A stretch of DNA of 64,000 nt from Haematomicrobium sanguinis DSM 21259. GTDB lineage: Bacteria; Actinomycetota; Actinomycetes; Actinomycetales; Micrococcaceae. Positions 51,185 to 59,447 of the stretch are shown here, one piece after another. The notes beneath the pieces were generated by a model. The model saw only the letters and a program-made list of their open reading frames with translations. It ran no database searches and had not been told where the DNA came from. The first letter of the stretch is position 1. Each line of letters starts with the position of its first letter. The stretch covers positions 248,001-312,000 of the forward strand of contig NZ_JIAG01000001.1 of assembly GCF_000688395.1 (NCBI RefSeq). The letters are read 5' to 3'. The translations under genes and the position numbers were made by a program.

Positions 51185-51559
51185 CTAGAATGAGAGGGCG
51201 TTCTGAATGATCGCCATCAAGAATCCGCGGACCTCGTTGCTCTTCAAAATGGCTATTAGAAGGGCGGCGAAACCTACGGCGGCGAGGGTTGCAATCGCGT
51301 ACTCTGCGGTCGCCATTCCGGCCTGTCCCAGAGTCGCCACGCGGAACCGTTGCCGAGCGTTGCAAGCAAACTCTGCGAACCGTCCTCTGCTTGTCACCCG
51401 ATCGCGTTCGGCGAGGTCCTCTTCGGCCCAATGCGCCTGGTACGCCTGCGGCAGGTACACCACATTGCTGCGAGGGTCGGGGCCCTCTACGGTCATGTCG
51501 TGAGCGTCCTCGTGTTCCTGATCCGCGCTCGCGAGAAGCAATTTCAGTGATTTTTTCAC
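51185..51559 (-). CDS. Flp pilin-like protein (DUF4244)
   Basis: 124 residues. A hydrophilic leader of about 80 residues ends QAG, then MATAEYAIATLAAVGFAALL then IAILKS: the Flp-pilin motif with cut after Gly and Glu at +5. The long leader is a DUF4244 feature. GTG 51559 has GGGGAAAG upstream. It probably forms the major fibre. The shared bipartite promoter motif lies 129 bp upstream, so the pilin can be expressed apart from the ssd-tadABC operon. Confidence 0.82.
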   Translation of the reverse strand: MKKSLKLLLASADQEHEDAHDMTVEGPDPRSNVVYLPQAYQAHWAEEDLAERDRVTSRGRFAEFACNARQRFRVATLGQAGMATAEYAIATLAAVGFAALLIAILKSNEVRGFLMAIIQNALSF

Positions 51560-51687
51560 GGTCTTTCCCCATGTTCATGTTGTGCTTACGCCGCCGCCTG
51601 GACGGCAACGGCGCCGGAAACGATAGCCTCCGTATCTCGAGAATGGTCCTGGTTGCCACCGCCGTCACCCACCTGTTTCCCGATTCT

Positions 51688-51727
51688 GGATAACTTTCGA
51701 AAAAAAGTGGCCTGTGTAGGAGCATCC
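51688..51727 (-). promoter_or_regulatory. shared bipartite promoter motif, site B (Flp-like pilin)
   Basis: Minus strand: GGATGCTCCTACACAG, 17 nt, GTTATCCAGAAT. The first 16 nt are identical to site A. CGAAAGTTATCCA is shared with site C. CAGAAT could be the -10, leaving a ~120-nt leader to the pilin GTG. Lies 20 bp beyond the stop of tadC. Confidence 0.65.
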
Positions 51728-51747
51728 TCATGTCCGCGAAAGCGCAC

Positions 51748-52341
51748 TCACCACAGTTGCGGGATGACAGAAATGATGACCGGGACCACCCCGAGGACAA
51801 GGAACGCCGGAAGCACACACACGCCTAGCGGCACCACTAGCTTCACACCGAGCTGGCTTGCACGCTTCTGCGCGTCGCGCTGACTTCGTCGCCGCAACTG
51901 TCCGGCTTGGGCACGCAGCGCCACAGCCGCTCCGGCTCCCGTCAGCGCGGTCAGCGACAAGGCTTGCTTCAATGCGCGCAAGCGCTGTTCCCGGGACGGT
52001 TCGAGGACCCAGGCCGACTCCCAGTCGACGCCCAGACGCAGCGCGGCAGACACGCGTTTCAGGTCCTCAGCCTGTTGCTCGGGCGCCACACGCGCAAGGC
52101 ACTCAAGCGATCGATCTAAACTGGTGCCGTTCGCCAACATTGCGGCCATGAGATCCAATGTCAAGGGCACCGGCAACGCGCCCGAGGGAGAATCGCCGGC
52201 GAACACCTCGCCTGGAGCGCCCAGATGCCGCGACTCGGCCGCAGTTCCGCCGCTCATCACCCGCGCCAGCCGACCCGTATCCTCTCGGCACATGAGCCAA
52301 CAGACCGCCGCCAGGCAGGCAAAAATCATCAATCCGGTCAC
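51748..52341 (-). CDS. tadC: TadC-like pilus platform protein (T2SSF domain)
   Basis: 197 residues: one helix at the N-terminus, a cytoplasmic T2SSF domain (PLTLDLMAAMLANGTSLDRS through ALRLGVDWESAW) and two C-terminal helices (VKLVVPLGVCVLPAFLVLGV then VPVIISVI). With TadB it forms the inner-membrane platform. Its GTG overlaps the tadB stop. Confidence 0.85.
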   Translation of the reverse strand: MTGLMIFACLAAVCWLMCREDTGRLARVMSGGTAAESRHLGAPGEVFAGDSPSGALPVPLTLDLMAAMLANGTSLDRSLECLARVAPEQQAEDLKRVSAALRLGVDWESAWVLEPSREQRLRALKQALSLTALTGAGAAVALRAQAGQLRRRSQRDAQKRASQLGVKLVVPLGVCVLPAFLVLGVVPVIISVIPQLW

Positions 52342-53252
52342 AGCGGCGGCACCTCAGCTTGACTCACCAAGCGCGCGCTCCACACTTTTCCACAGATCAT
52401 GAGCACCGCGCCCGCCACCAATAATGCGAGCCCCCATGGCGACCCAAGAAATATGCTGGCCACATCCGCACCCGCTACCGCACCGAGCAGCAGGCCACAC
52501 ACGGGTAGCCAGGCTAACAGCTTCGCGGTCGCGCGAGGTCCAGCAAGAACCGCTTCACGCCCATGATTGGCGTCAATTTCATCCTCGGATTGCTCGGCAA
52601 AGCGCCGAAGAATACAACTGAGCGGCGCGCCCGATTCCTCAGACACGGCCACACATATCGCGAGTTTCTCCAGCCCTTGCCTGGCAACAACGGGCAGGGT
52701 TTCCCGCTTGGACTCGCGGAACAGGGCAAGACTCGCCGAGTATCCCAACGTTGCAAACCGCGCGCACGCCTCAAAGATCTCGGCGAACTCGTGCCACAGC
52801 TTCCCATCGTCTTCGCGAGATCGAGATCGGCACACCATCGCAGCATCGCTCCACAACTGTTGCGGGCTCCGCCCCGCTTCCAGGAGAGTGGCCAGTTCAT
52901 GGACAACCAGCGGCACGCTGTCGGCATCCAGCACGGTGCGCTTACGCCCCGAGACAGTCCTTTCGCTACCCGCGGTTTTGCGCGACATTCTCAGTCGAGA
53001 GCTCGCCTGCATTCTGCGCTCAGGGTCCACCTCGCCGCGAGCGCCACGAGCGCCACTAACACCGCGAGCGCCACGAGCGCCAGTAACACCACTAACGCCA
53101 CGAGCGCCACTAACACCGCGAGCGCCACTAACACCACTAACACCACGGGCGCCGCCACCATCTCCGAGAATCCGCCGCACCCGGCTCCCGGTTTCGCCGA
53201 CCAGGAGCCAGAGCGCCAAAACTAACACCACAAAGAGTGCGAGCGCCACCAC
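52338..53252 (-). CDS. tadB: TadB-like pilus platform protein with collagen-like insert
   Basis: 304 residues. One N-terminal helix (2-19), a Gly-X-Y repeat of 13-14 triplets (residues 34-75: GAR, GVS, GVT), a basic linker, T2SSF domain (LVVHELATLLEAGRSPQQLW through AVSEESGAPLSCILRRFAEQ), and two C-terminal helices. The triplets come from a 9-bp DNA repeat. TadB homologues normally have no such insert. It is probably on the cytoplasmic or membrane-proximal side. Confidence 0.85.
   Translation of the reverse strand: MVALALFVVLVLALWLLVGETGSRVRRILGDGGGARGVSGVSGARGVSGARGVSGVTGARGARGVSGARGARGEVDPERRMQASSRLRMSRKTAGSERTVSGRKRTVLDADSVPLVVHELATLLEAGRSPQQLWSDAAMVCRSRSREDDGKLWHEFAEIFEACARFATLGYSASLALFRESKRETLPVVARQGLEKLAICVAVSEESGAPLSCILRRFAEQSEDEIDANHGREAVLAGPRATAKLLAWLPVCGLLLGAVAGADVASIFLGSPWGLALLVAGAVLMICGKVWSARLVSQAEVPPL
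53037..53153 (-). repeat. 9-bp minisatellite encoding collagen-like Gly-X-Y triplets in tadB
   Basis: Minus-strand units GGCGCTCGT/GGCGCTCGC and GGTGTTAGT alternate for about 117 bp, giving 13 triplets (GAR x6, GVS x6, GVT x1). The near-identical synonymous codons show recent repeat expansion. Confidence 0.85.
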
Positions 53253-53255
53253 GTG

Positions 53256-54512
53256 CTACTCCCCTGCTATTCCGCACCGCCGCGCCAGAATGCCCCATGC
53301 CGGCCCGACCTCTTCACGAGTTCCGTCCCAGCGCAGCGCGGTCTCCACCCGCAAGGCACCGTCAACCAAACCAATGGCCGCGATCGTCCCGACACGCCTA
53401 GTCCCCGAACCCCGCTCGATATGCACGAGCACATCAATGGCACTAGCAACCTGCAACGTCAACGCTTCATGGCTGAGCCGAGCCAGAGCCCCCAAAGCGG
53501 CCAACCGCGCCGGAACAGCTTCGGCACTATTGGCGTGCACGCTGGCTCCTGCACCCTGATGACCCGTGTTCATTGCGGTAAGCAGATCCAAGATTTCGGC
53601 ACCGCGCACCTCCCCGACAACCAGTCGATCCGGTCGCATGCGCAAAGCCTGGCGCACTAAATCATCGAGCCGTATCTCTCCACTTCCTTCCACGTTGGCC
53701 CGCCGTGTTTGCAAGCTCACACAGTGCGGGTGGCGAGGACGCAATTCAGTGGCGTCCTCCACTACGACAATCCGCTCGCGTTCCTCACATAACTCAAGAA
53801 GCGCACCTAACAAGGTGGTCTTTCCAGTGCCGGTGGCTCCACTGATTAAGAAATTCAGTTTGGCCGCCACCATGGCCTGCAGCATCCGGGATGACCGGGG
53901 TGAAAACATCCCCAGCGCTTCCAGCTCCGCAAAGCGCATTCCGGCGGGCCGGTTCACCCTGATGGACAACAGCGTGGCTGACCCGGAAACCGGTGGGATC
54001 ACTGCGTGCACACGGTACTTGCTCAATGTCACGTCCACGCACGGGCTTCCGTCATCCAAGCGCCGTCCTCCGGCGGCGATCAGCCGTGATGCGAGCGAGC
54101 GCACGTTCTCTTCCGAGCCCAAGTGCACACCCACCCGTTGCAGACCACGTGCCCCATCTGTCCACACCTGCCCGGGGGCATTCACTAAAATGTCCGTGAC
54201 GCCCGGATCCGCAAGGAGCGCTTGCAACGGCCCGAGTCCATGCAGTTCCGCGTGCACTTGGTCTGCAACGTGCATCGCGCCGGTCGTCCCGCGTAGCGAA
54301 CTATGCTGCCCCACTACCCGCGAGAGTTCATCGGCATCCAGGCCACCAGCACGCAACCCACTCTCTAAAACCTCGCGGCGCAGGCGTTGCACTTCGTCCG
54401 CGCTCAAACTCAGCGAACGCGGCCGCACCCGCCCACCAGTGCCCGCCCGCGCCACCGCAACCCCGCGCTCCCTGTCCGTCGACCGCCCACCAGAAACCCC
54501 GCGCCCGCTCAC
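53256..54512 (-). CDS. tadA: TadA/CpaF-family pilus assembly ATPase
   Basis: 418-residue VirB11-like ATPase that powers Flp pilus assembly. Walker A SGATGTGKTTLLG (224-236), Asp box VVVEDATELRPRHPH, Walker B RMRPDRLVVGEVRGAEILD, and His box TGHQGAGASVHANS. N-terminal ~30 residues are basic and variable. GTG start overlaps the ssd stop by 4 bp. Confidence 0.92.
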   Translation of the reverse strand: MSGRGVSGGRSTDRERGVAVARAGTGGRVRPRSLSLSADEVQRLRREVLESGLRAGGLDADELSRVVGQHSSLRGTTGAMHVADQVHAELHGLGPLQALLADPGVTDILVNAPGQVWTDGARGLQRVGVHLGSEENVRSLASRLIAAGGRRLDDGSPCVDVTLSKYRVHAVIPPVSGSATLLSIRVNRPAGMRFAELEALGMFSPRSSRMLQAMVAAKLNFLISGATGTGKTTLLGALLELCEERERIVVVEDATELRPRHPHCVSLQTRRANVEGSGEIRLDDLVRQALRMRPDRLVVGEVRGAEILDLLTAMNTGHQGAGASVHANSAEAVPARLAALGALARLSHEALTLQVASAIDVLVHIERGSGTRRVGTIAAIGLVDGALRVETALRWDGTREEVGPAWGILARRCGIAGE

Positions 54513-55741
54513 CGCTCCACCCCTAACCCCTCGACAATGCGTCCCAACCCTCGCCGGAGAAGCCGCGAACGCATCTCCGCGACCAACCGTCCAGACCCTG
54601 CGGCCCGCCCCACGCGACGCGAACGCACAAACAACCCCGCCACCTCACACCCAAACTCGTGCTCCAGGTCGCGTTCCGAAAAACCGTCCGGCATGCGTCC
54701 GGTCAGCACTAGTCGCACCGGCAGCGGCGACAAATAAGCGATCGTATTGCGCGCGGCCACGAGTCCTGCCACATCGGGTCGCACCGCCAGCAACACCTCG
54801 TCACACCACGGCAAGAGCGACCACTCCGCCACCGCCCACCGCCCAATATCGATCACGCAGATCTCCGCACTCTGCCGCGCGGCGTCCATCACCGCCGGCA
54901 TGGACCCGCGCGACGCGCTAATCCGATCCCCCGACGCGCTCTCGGGCAAAGCTCCCCACCCGAGATATCCCATTCCGCCCACCCGCGGCAGCGCCTCGCG
55001 AAGCGCCCCGGGCGCGAGTTCACCCTCGACCTGTTGCAGATCGGCCCAGCCCGCCCCACGCCGATCCTCGGTTCCCAAAATCGCCTCGATGCTCCCGCCA
55101 ATGGGGTCGCCATCGATCACCACCGCATCGGAGCCGCGAGCCGCAAGCTCCAAACCCAGCGCACACGCCAGCACGCTAGCCCCGACCCCGCCGCTCGCCC
55201 CCATCACCCCCACGCCGCGCCCCTCACGTTGCGTCTGCGCGCCGGTCAACAGCTCCAGCAACCAGCGCGCACCATCCGGCATGAGCACCACATGGTCCGC
55301 CTGAAGCGCCTCGCCCACTGGCCAGAGCTCCGACATGTGCTCGGCGACTCCCACCGCGATCACCACCACACCGTCCCGCCATTGGCGCCGCGCCCCGGAC
55401 CAACCCGCCCCCGGCCAATCTGCCCCGGACCACCCCGACGCCGACCGACCTGTCGCGGCCCCCTCCGCCACCCCCACATCGGCACCGACCAACACCACCG
55501 GGCCCCCGGAACCTCCGCCAACTTCCGCACTCACGTCCTGAAGCTCAGCCACCGTATGCAATTGCAATCCAGCCGCAACCACCACCCTGGCCACCTGCTC
55601 CTGCACCCCGACATGAGCACTCACCAGCGTCACCGTCCGCGCGCCGACTCCCGCCTCCGGCCCCGCCGAAAACTCGTTTTCACGTGCCGCACCGAACCCC
55701 GCGTCCCCGGAACCCCATGACCTCGCCGCATCCCCACTCAT
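54509..55741 (-). CDS. ssd: Ssd/CpaE-like MinD-family protein
   Basis: 410 residues. C-terminal half is a deviant MinD/ParA ATPase (GVGVMGASGGVGASVLACAL; AVVIDGDPIGGSIEAILG), with the Walker A lysine replaced by non-Lys residues. The N-terminal half is Gly/Ala/Ser/Trp-rich with internal repeats (SGWSGADWPGAGWSGARR). Related to septum-site determining proteins at the head of tad loci. ATG 55741 is used because the motif site C lies upstream of it. Overlaps tadA. Confidence 0.85.
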   Translation of the reverse strand: MSGDAARSWGSGDAGFGAARENEFSAGPEAGVGARTVTLVSAHVGVQEQVARVVVAAGLQLHTVAELQDVSAEVGGGSGGPVVLVGADVGVAEGAATGRSASGWSGADWPGAGWSGARRQWRDGVVVIAVGVAEHMSELWPVGEALQADHVVLMPDGARWLLELLTGAQTQREGRGVGVMGASGGVGASVLACALGLELAARGSDAVVIDGDPIGGSIEAILGTEDRRGAGWADLQQVEGELAPGALREALPRVGGMGYLGWGALPESASGDRISASRGSMPAVMDAARQSAEICVIDIGRWAVAEWSLLPWCDEVLLAVRPDVAGLVAARNTIAYLSPLPVRLVLTGRMPDGFSERDLEHEFGCEVAGLFVRSRRVGRAAGSGRLVAEMRSRLLRRGLGRIVEGLGVER

Positions 55742-55796
55742 GCGCCAATCCTGCGCGCCAACCCCAGCATCCCGCGACCCCCAATGCCGCAATTGT

Positions 55797-55842
55797 GGAT
55801 AACTTTCGGGAGAATGGAAGAATTCAATGCCCTGTGTAGGAG
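55797..55842 (-). promoter_or_regulatory. shared bipartite promoter motif, site C (ssd-tadABC operon)
   Basis: Minus strand: CTCCTACACAG (55832-55842), 28 nt, GTTATCCACAAT, then about 50 nt to ATG 55741. The gap is 11 bp longer than in sites A and B, one helical turn. The upstream box also carries the AGGAG ribosome site of the divergent polymerase gene at 55852. Confidence 0.65.
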
Positions 55843-55851
55843 TAACCACGG

Positions 55852-57597
55852 ATGTTCCTTGTTGTTCAGCCCGCGCCGGAGGCGGACGGCACGTGGAACG
55901 TCCTTGAGCTCAGCGCCACCCAGACAAAGCACGACGGCGTTACCCACCGCATTCCCGATTCCCGCCTTGCCGAATGGGTCGCCGCGCAGGAAGCTTCGCA
56001 TCCGCGCTGGGCATTCTTGAGCACGCGCGAAACCTACAAGGGGTGGTTTGAACGCGGGATCAGGGTCATGCGCGCGCACGACATCACCCTCGTGCGGCGC
56101 ATCCTCATCGACTCCGCCTTCACCCATCCGGAGTACCGTCCGGCCGAACTCCCCGCGACCACCCGCGAACCCCGCACCCACGTGGTCAGCCACCTCGGGC
56201 GCCCTGGCGACCCATTTTCACCGCAACAAGCCCTGCCAACCCAGGCATCGCCGTCGGACTTCATGGAACCGCTCTTCGACGCGCTCCCGGCGCGCCCCGT
56301 CCCAGTCACACCGGAGCCACGCGAGCTCGCCCGCTGGCTAGCGCAGAACCTCGAGGCCATCGAGACCAGCGCTCACCCGGCCAAACTGCGTTTGCTTGCG
56401 AGCGCCGAGTCCGCGGGCGCGCTGGTTGCCACCGAGATGGAAGTGCACGGGGTGCCCTGGGATGTGGCCGAGCACCGGCGCATCTTGGAGGACGCGCTCG
56501 GTCCGCGCCCGGCGCCCGGCGAGCTCCCCCGGGATTTGGCGCGACTGGCCGCCGAGGTCGCCGCGAAACTGGGCGTCGCACCGTTCAACCTTGATTCGCC
56601 GGTGGACCTGATCCGCGCACTGCACCGCGCCGGGATTGAGGTCAAGAGCACGCGATCGTGGGAGCTGCGCGGGCACAAGCACCCGGGGATCGAGCCGCTT
56701 CTGGAGTACAAGAAGCGCGCGCGGCTGATGAGCGCGAATGGTTGGGCGTGGCTGGACGAGTGGGTGCGCGGCGGGCGATTTCGGCCCGAATATGTGGTCG
56801 GCGGTGTGGTGACCGGGCGGTGGGCCTCGCGTGGCGGGGGCGCGCTGCAGATTCCGCATCTGGTGCGTAGCGCCGTGGTGCCGGGACCCTCGCGCGTGCT
56901 GATCGTGGCCGACGCCGCCCAACTGGAACCTCGAATTCTGGCGGCGCTGTCCCGCGATGCGGCGTTGGCGGCCGCGGGTTGGCAACAAGATTTGTACCAG
57001 GGCACCGCGGATAGGACGTTCGAGTCGAACCGCGCGAAGGCGAAGGTCGCGATTCTGGGGGCCATGTACGGCGCGTCTAGCGGCGCTTCCGGGGCGCTCA
57101 AACCACAGTTGGCGCGCGATTATCCGCGGGCGATCGCTCTCGTTGAAGCGGCGGCGCGGGCCGGTGAGCGTGGGGAGGCCGTTCACACGTATCTTGGCCG
57201 TACGACTCCCCCACTGGATGAGGCGTGGGCTGTGGGGCAGCGCTCGGAGACGGCCGGCGAGGAACGGCGCGCCCGGTCTTTGGCGCGCTCTCGGGGGCGT
57301 TTCACCCGGAATTTTGTGGTGCAGGGGACGGCGGCGGAGTGGGCATTGTGCTGGCTCGCTGAAATACGACGGCGCGTGGTCGCCTTAAGCGCGGAGCATC
57401 CCGACCTGCCGGCGTGCGAGCTCGTCTTCTTCCTGCACGACGAGGTGATGCTGCACGTTCCCTCGGTGCTGGCGGAGGAGGTTGAAGGCGCGGTGCGGGA
57501 TGCGGCTACCGCGGCAACCCGGCTCGTGTTTGGCGACATACCGGTGGATTTTCCGCTCAGCGTGGCGAGGGTGCTGAGGTATTCGGACGCGAAATGA
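55852..57597 (+). CDS. family A DNA polymerase (3'-5' exonuclease-like/polymerase, actinobacterial)
   Basis: 581 residues, short PolA-like protein without a 5' nuclease. Polymerase motif A ADAAQLEPRILAAL, motif B-like RAKAKVAILGAMYGASSGAS, and motif C VFFLHDEVMLH are present. The exonuclease half is degenerate. The N-terminus contains TKHDGVTHR, encoded by a dispersed-element copy. Starts 10 bp after the site C box, divergent from ssd. Function may be repair or a role with the uptake genes; unproven. Confidence 0.82.
   Translation: MFLVVQPAPEADGTWNVLELSATQTKHDGVTHRIPDSRLAEWVAAQEASHPRWAFLSTRETYKGWFERGIRVMRAHDITLVRRILIDSAFTHPEYRPAELPATTREPRTHVVSHLGRPGDPFSPQQALPTQASPSDFMEPLFDALPARPVPVTPEPRELARWLAQNLEAIETSAHPAKLRLLASAESAGALVATEMEVHGVPWDVAEHRRILEDALGPRPAPGELPRDLARLAAEVAAKLGVAPFNLDSPVDLIRALHRAGIEVKSTRSWELRGHKHPGIEPLLEYKKRARLMSANGWAWLDEWVRGGRFRPEYVVGGVVTGRWASRGGGALQIPHLVRSAVVPGPSRVLIVADAAQLEPRILAALSRDAALAAAGWQQDLYQGTADRTFESNRAKAKVAILGAMYGASSGASGALKPQLARDYPRAIALVEAAARAGERGEAVHTYLGRTTPPLDEAWAVGQRSETAGEERRARSLARSRGRFTRNFVVQGTAAEWALCWLAEIRRRVVALSAEHPDLPACELVFFLHDEVMLHVPSVLAEEVEGAVRDAATAATRLVFGDIPVDFPLSVARVLRYSDAK
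55927..55948 (+). repeat. dispersed 22-bp element copy at the polymerase N-terminus
   Basis: AAGCACGACGGCG (55927-55939), then TTA and CCCACC. In frame: TKHDGVTHR, with the HDG of the other coding copies but not the SP, since the spacer is one base shorter than in menB. Confidence 0.6.
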
Positions 57598-57617
57598 GCC
57601 GGGGTGTTTTGCCGCAC

Positions 57618-57697
57618 GGCCCGCCGCTCATCCCCATGGCCCGCCGCTCATCCGTAGGGCCCGCCGCTCATCCGTACGGCCCGCCGCTCATCCGCTA
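57618..57697 (+). repeat. 20-bp tandem repeat (4 copies)
   Basis: GGCCCGCCGCTCATCC plus a variable 4-nt spacer, four times at exact 20-bp spacing. It begins about 20 bp after the polymerase stop and its last copy merges into the left arm of the palindrome at 57687. Confidence 0.85.
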
Positions 57698-57748
57698 ATT
57701 GCATTTTCATGACGCAATTTCGGGATGAAAACGCAATTAGCGGATGAG
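57687..57748. repeat. long inverted repeat between convergent polymerase and NUDIX genes
   Basis: 24-bp arms 57687-57710 and 57725-57748, one mismatch, 14-nt loop; arm starts CTCATCCGCTAATTGC. No T-run. The left arm is continuous with the tandem repeat 57618-57697, so the repeat may have grown from the arm. Confidence 0.85.
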
Positions 57749-57804
57749 AAGCGGGCGGTGTTGGGACGGGGACGGGTTGGTCGTGGGTTGGCGGAGGGTA
57801 GGGG

Positions 57805-58497
57805 TCAGATCGGCGCCGGGATGGTGCGATCCCGATCCCAGGGCTCGGTCCAGCCAAGCTGGTTGAAAAGGTGATCCAGCAGCATTCCGGTGAACCCCCA
57901 GACGGTGACGCCGTCCACTAGGAAGCCGGAGCTGGAGATGACGGCACCCTTGTGATTGATCACGCAGGTGACCCGGTTGTCCGGGTTGAGCAGGTCCGCG
58001 ACCGGAACGCGGAAGACCCGGCGTGTTTCCCGCTGGTCCACTGCTTGCACTGGCGAGGGCGCATCCCACCAGGCAAGAACCGGGGTGACCAGGTAATTAC
58101 TGACGGGCAGTCCCACCGCCGGAAGCGGGCCGAGAATACGCACCCCGTCTGAGTTGAGGCCGGTTTCTTCGACGGCCTCGCGTAGCGCGGTCGCCTCAAT
58201 GCTTGCGTCACCCGGCTCAACGCCGCCACCGGGTAGGGACACTTGTCCGGGGTGATTGTTCAGATCGGCGGCACGCTCCATTAAGAGGATGTCGATATCT
58301 TTGGCGACGGCGCGGGCGTCGTGGTCGGCGGGAACGGAATCGAGGCGGCCAAAGAGCACCAGGACGCCCGCTCGTCGTGCCGTTGCCGGGTCGACCGGGC
58401 GGATGTTTCTGACTTCATCGGTGTGTGGGGAAACGTCGCCACGAGCGGCGCGCCGCGCTATGTCCTCGAGATCCGCCAATGCGCCCACTGCAGACAC
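57805..58497 (-). CDS. NUDIX hydrolase (CoA pyrophosphatase type)
   Basis: 230 residues. CoA-type motif LLMERAADLNNHPGQVSLPG followed by the NUDIX box GGVEPGDASIEATALREAVE with ETGL. Cleaves CoA or related dinucleotide pyrophosphates. GTG 58497 is chosen because upstream sequence is a 26-bp tandem repeat and not conserved. Together with nth and the MarP-like protease it recalls the mycobacterial Rv3671c-Rv3674c region. Confidence 0.85.
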   Translation of the reverse strand: MSAVGALADLEDIARRAARGDVSPHTDEVRNIRPVDPATARRAGVLVLFGRLDSVPADHDARAVAKDIDILLMERAADLNNHPGQVSLPGGGVEPGDASIEATALREAVEETGLNSDGVRILGPLPAVGLPVSNYLVTPVLAWWDAPSPVQAVDQRETRRVFRVPVADLLNPDNRVTCVINHKGAVISSSGFLVDGVTVWGFTGMLLDHLFNQLGWTEPWDRDRTIPAPI

Positions 58498-58562
58498 CTT
58501 TCTTTCCGCGCCCCGCTTGATGGTGGGCGAGCCTTGCCGGTTATACCGCGCCGTTGTTTCAC

Positions 58563-58628
58563 CCCTGTTGCCAGGCCCCTTGCCGTGGCCCTGTTGCCGC
58601 GCCCCTTGCCGTGGCCCTGTTGCCACGG
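58563..58628. repeat. 26-bp tandem repeat between nth and the NUDIX gene
   Basis: CCCTGTTGCC plus 16 nt recurs at 58563, 58589 and 58615 (2.5 copies). Noncoding spacer of about 150 bp. Confidence 0.8.
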
Positions 58629-58655
58629 CTCTGGCAGGAGCGCCCATGTCCCACC

Positions 58656-59447
58656 CTACGGTGTCAGGCTGTACCCCTCTTGGCGGAGCTCGCGGCGGGT
58701 TCTGCCGGAAAGCATCTTCTGGTGTAGGTCTTCGCGTCCGGGCGCCAACTCGTAGGCGAGCAGCTTCCGTGCCACTTCCGGGTCGGTGGGACCCAAACCG
58801 AAGCTCGGGCAGTCTTTGGCAATGGGGCACACCCCGCAGGCGGGTTTTTTAGCATGGCAAATCCGCCGCCCGTGATACACCACCACGTGCGAAAGAGTGG
58901 TGTAATCCCGGCGCGGAAACATGGCCCCCACCGCTGCTTCGACCTTGACCGGGTCGGTTTCCTCGGTCCACCCAAAGCGGCGCACCAGCCGTCCGAAATG
59001 CGTGTCTACGGTGATCCCCGGAACCCCGAACGCATTGCCGAGCACCACGTTAGCGGTCTTGCGACCCACCCCGGCGAGCGTAACCAACTCGTCTAGGCGT
59101 CCGGGAACGTCGCCGCCAAATTTCTCCACCAAGGATGCAGCGAGCTTGCGAATGCTCTCGGTCTTTGCTCGGTAAAAGCCCAGCGGCCGGATGATCTCTT
59201 CCACCGCGGCCGGGTCCGATGCGGCGAGCGCGGGCGCGTCCGGATAGGCCGCGAAGAGCGTCGGGGTGACCGAGTTGACCCGCACGTCCGTGGTTTGTGC
59301 CGACAATACGGTCGCGATCAGCAATTCGAAGGGGTCGCGGAAGTCGAGTTCCGCCACGGCGTAAGGGTAGGTACTCGCCAACACCCGAAACATTCTGCGA
59401 GCGCGGCGAGTCTTGGCAAGCTCGGTTTCGGTTTTAGGCTCGTTCAA
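58656..59447 (-). CDS. nth: endonuclease III (DNA glycosylase/AP lyase)
   Basis: 263 residues removing oxidised pyrimidines. Helix-hairpin-helix [20 protein letters not shown] with catalytic Lys, then Asp in TVDTHFGRL, and the C-terminal 4Fe-4S motif C-x6-C-x2-C-x5-C ([17 protein letters not shown]). TTG 59447 overlaps the upstream gene end; ATG 59393 is an alternative start (MFRVLAST). Confidence 0.93.
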   Translation of the reverse strand: MNEPKTETELAKTRRARRMFRVLASTYPYAVAELDFRDPFELLIATVLSAQTTDVRVNSVTPTLFAAYPDAPALAASDPAAVEEIIRPLGFYRAKTESIRKLAASLVEKFGGDVPGRLDELVTLAGVGRKTANVVLGNAFGVPGITVDTHFGRLVRRFGWTEETDPVKVEAAVGAMFPRRDYTTLSHVVVYHGRRICHAKKPACGVCPIAKDCPSFGLGPTDPEVARKLLAYELAPGREDLHQKMLSGRTRRELRQEGYSLTP

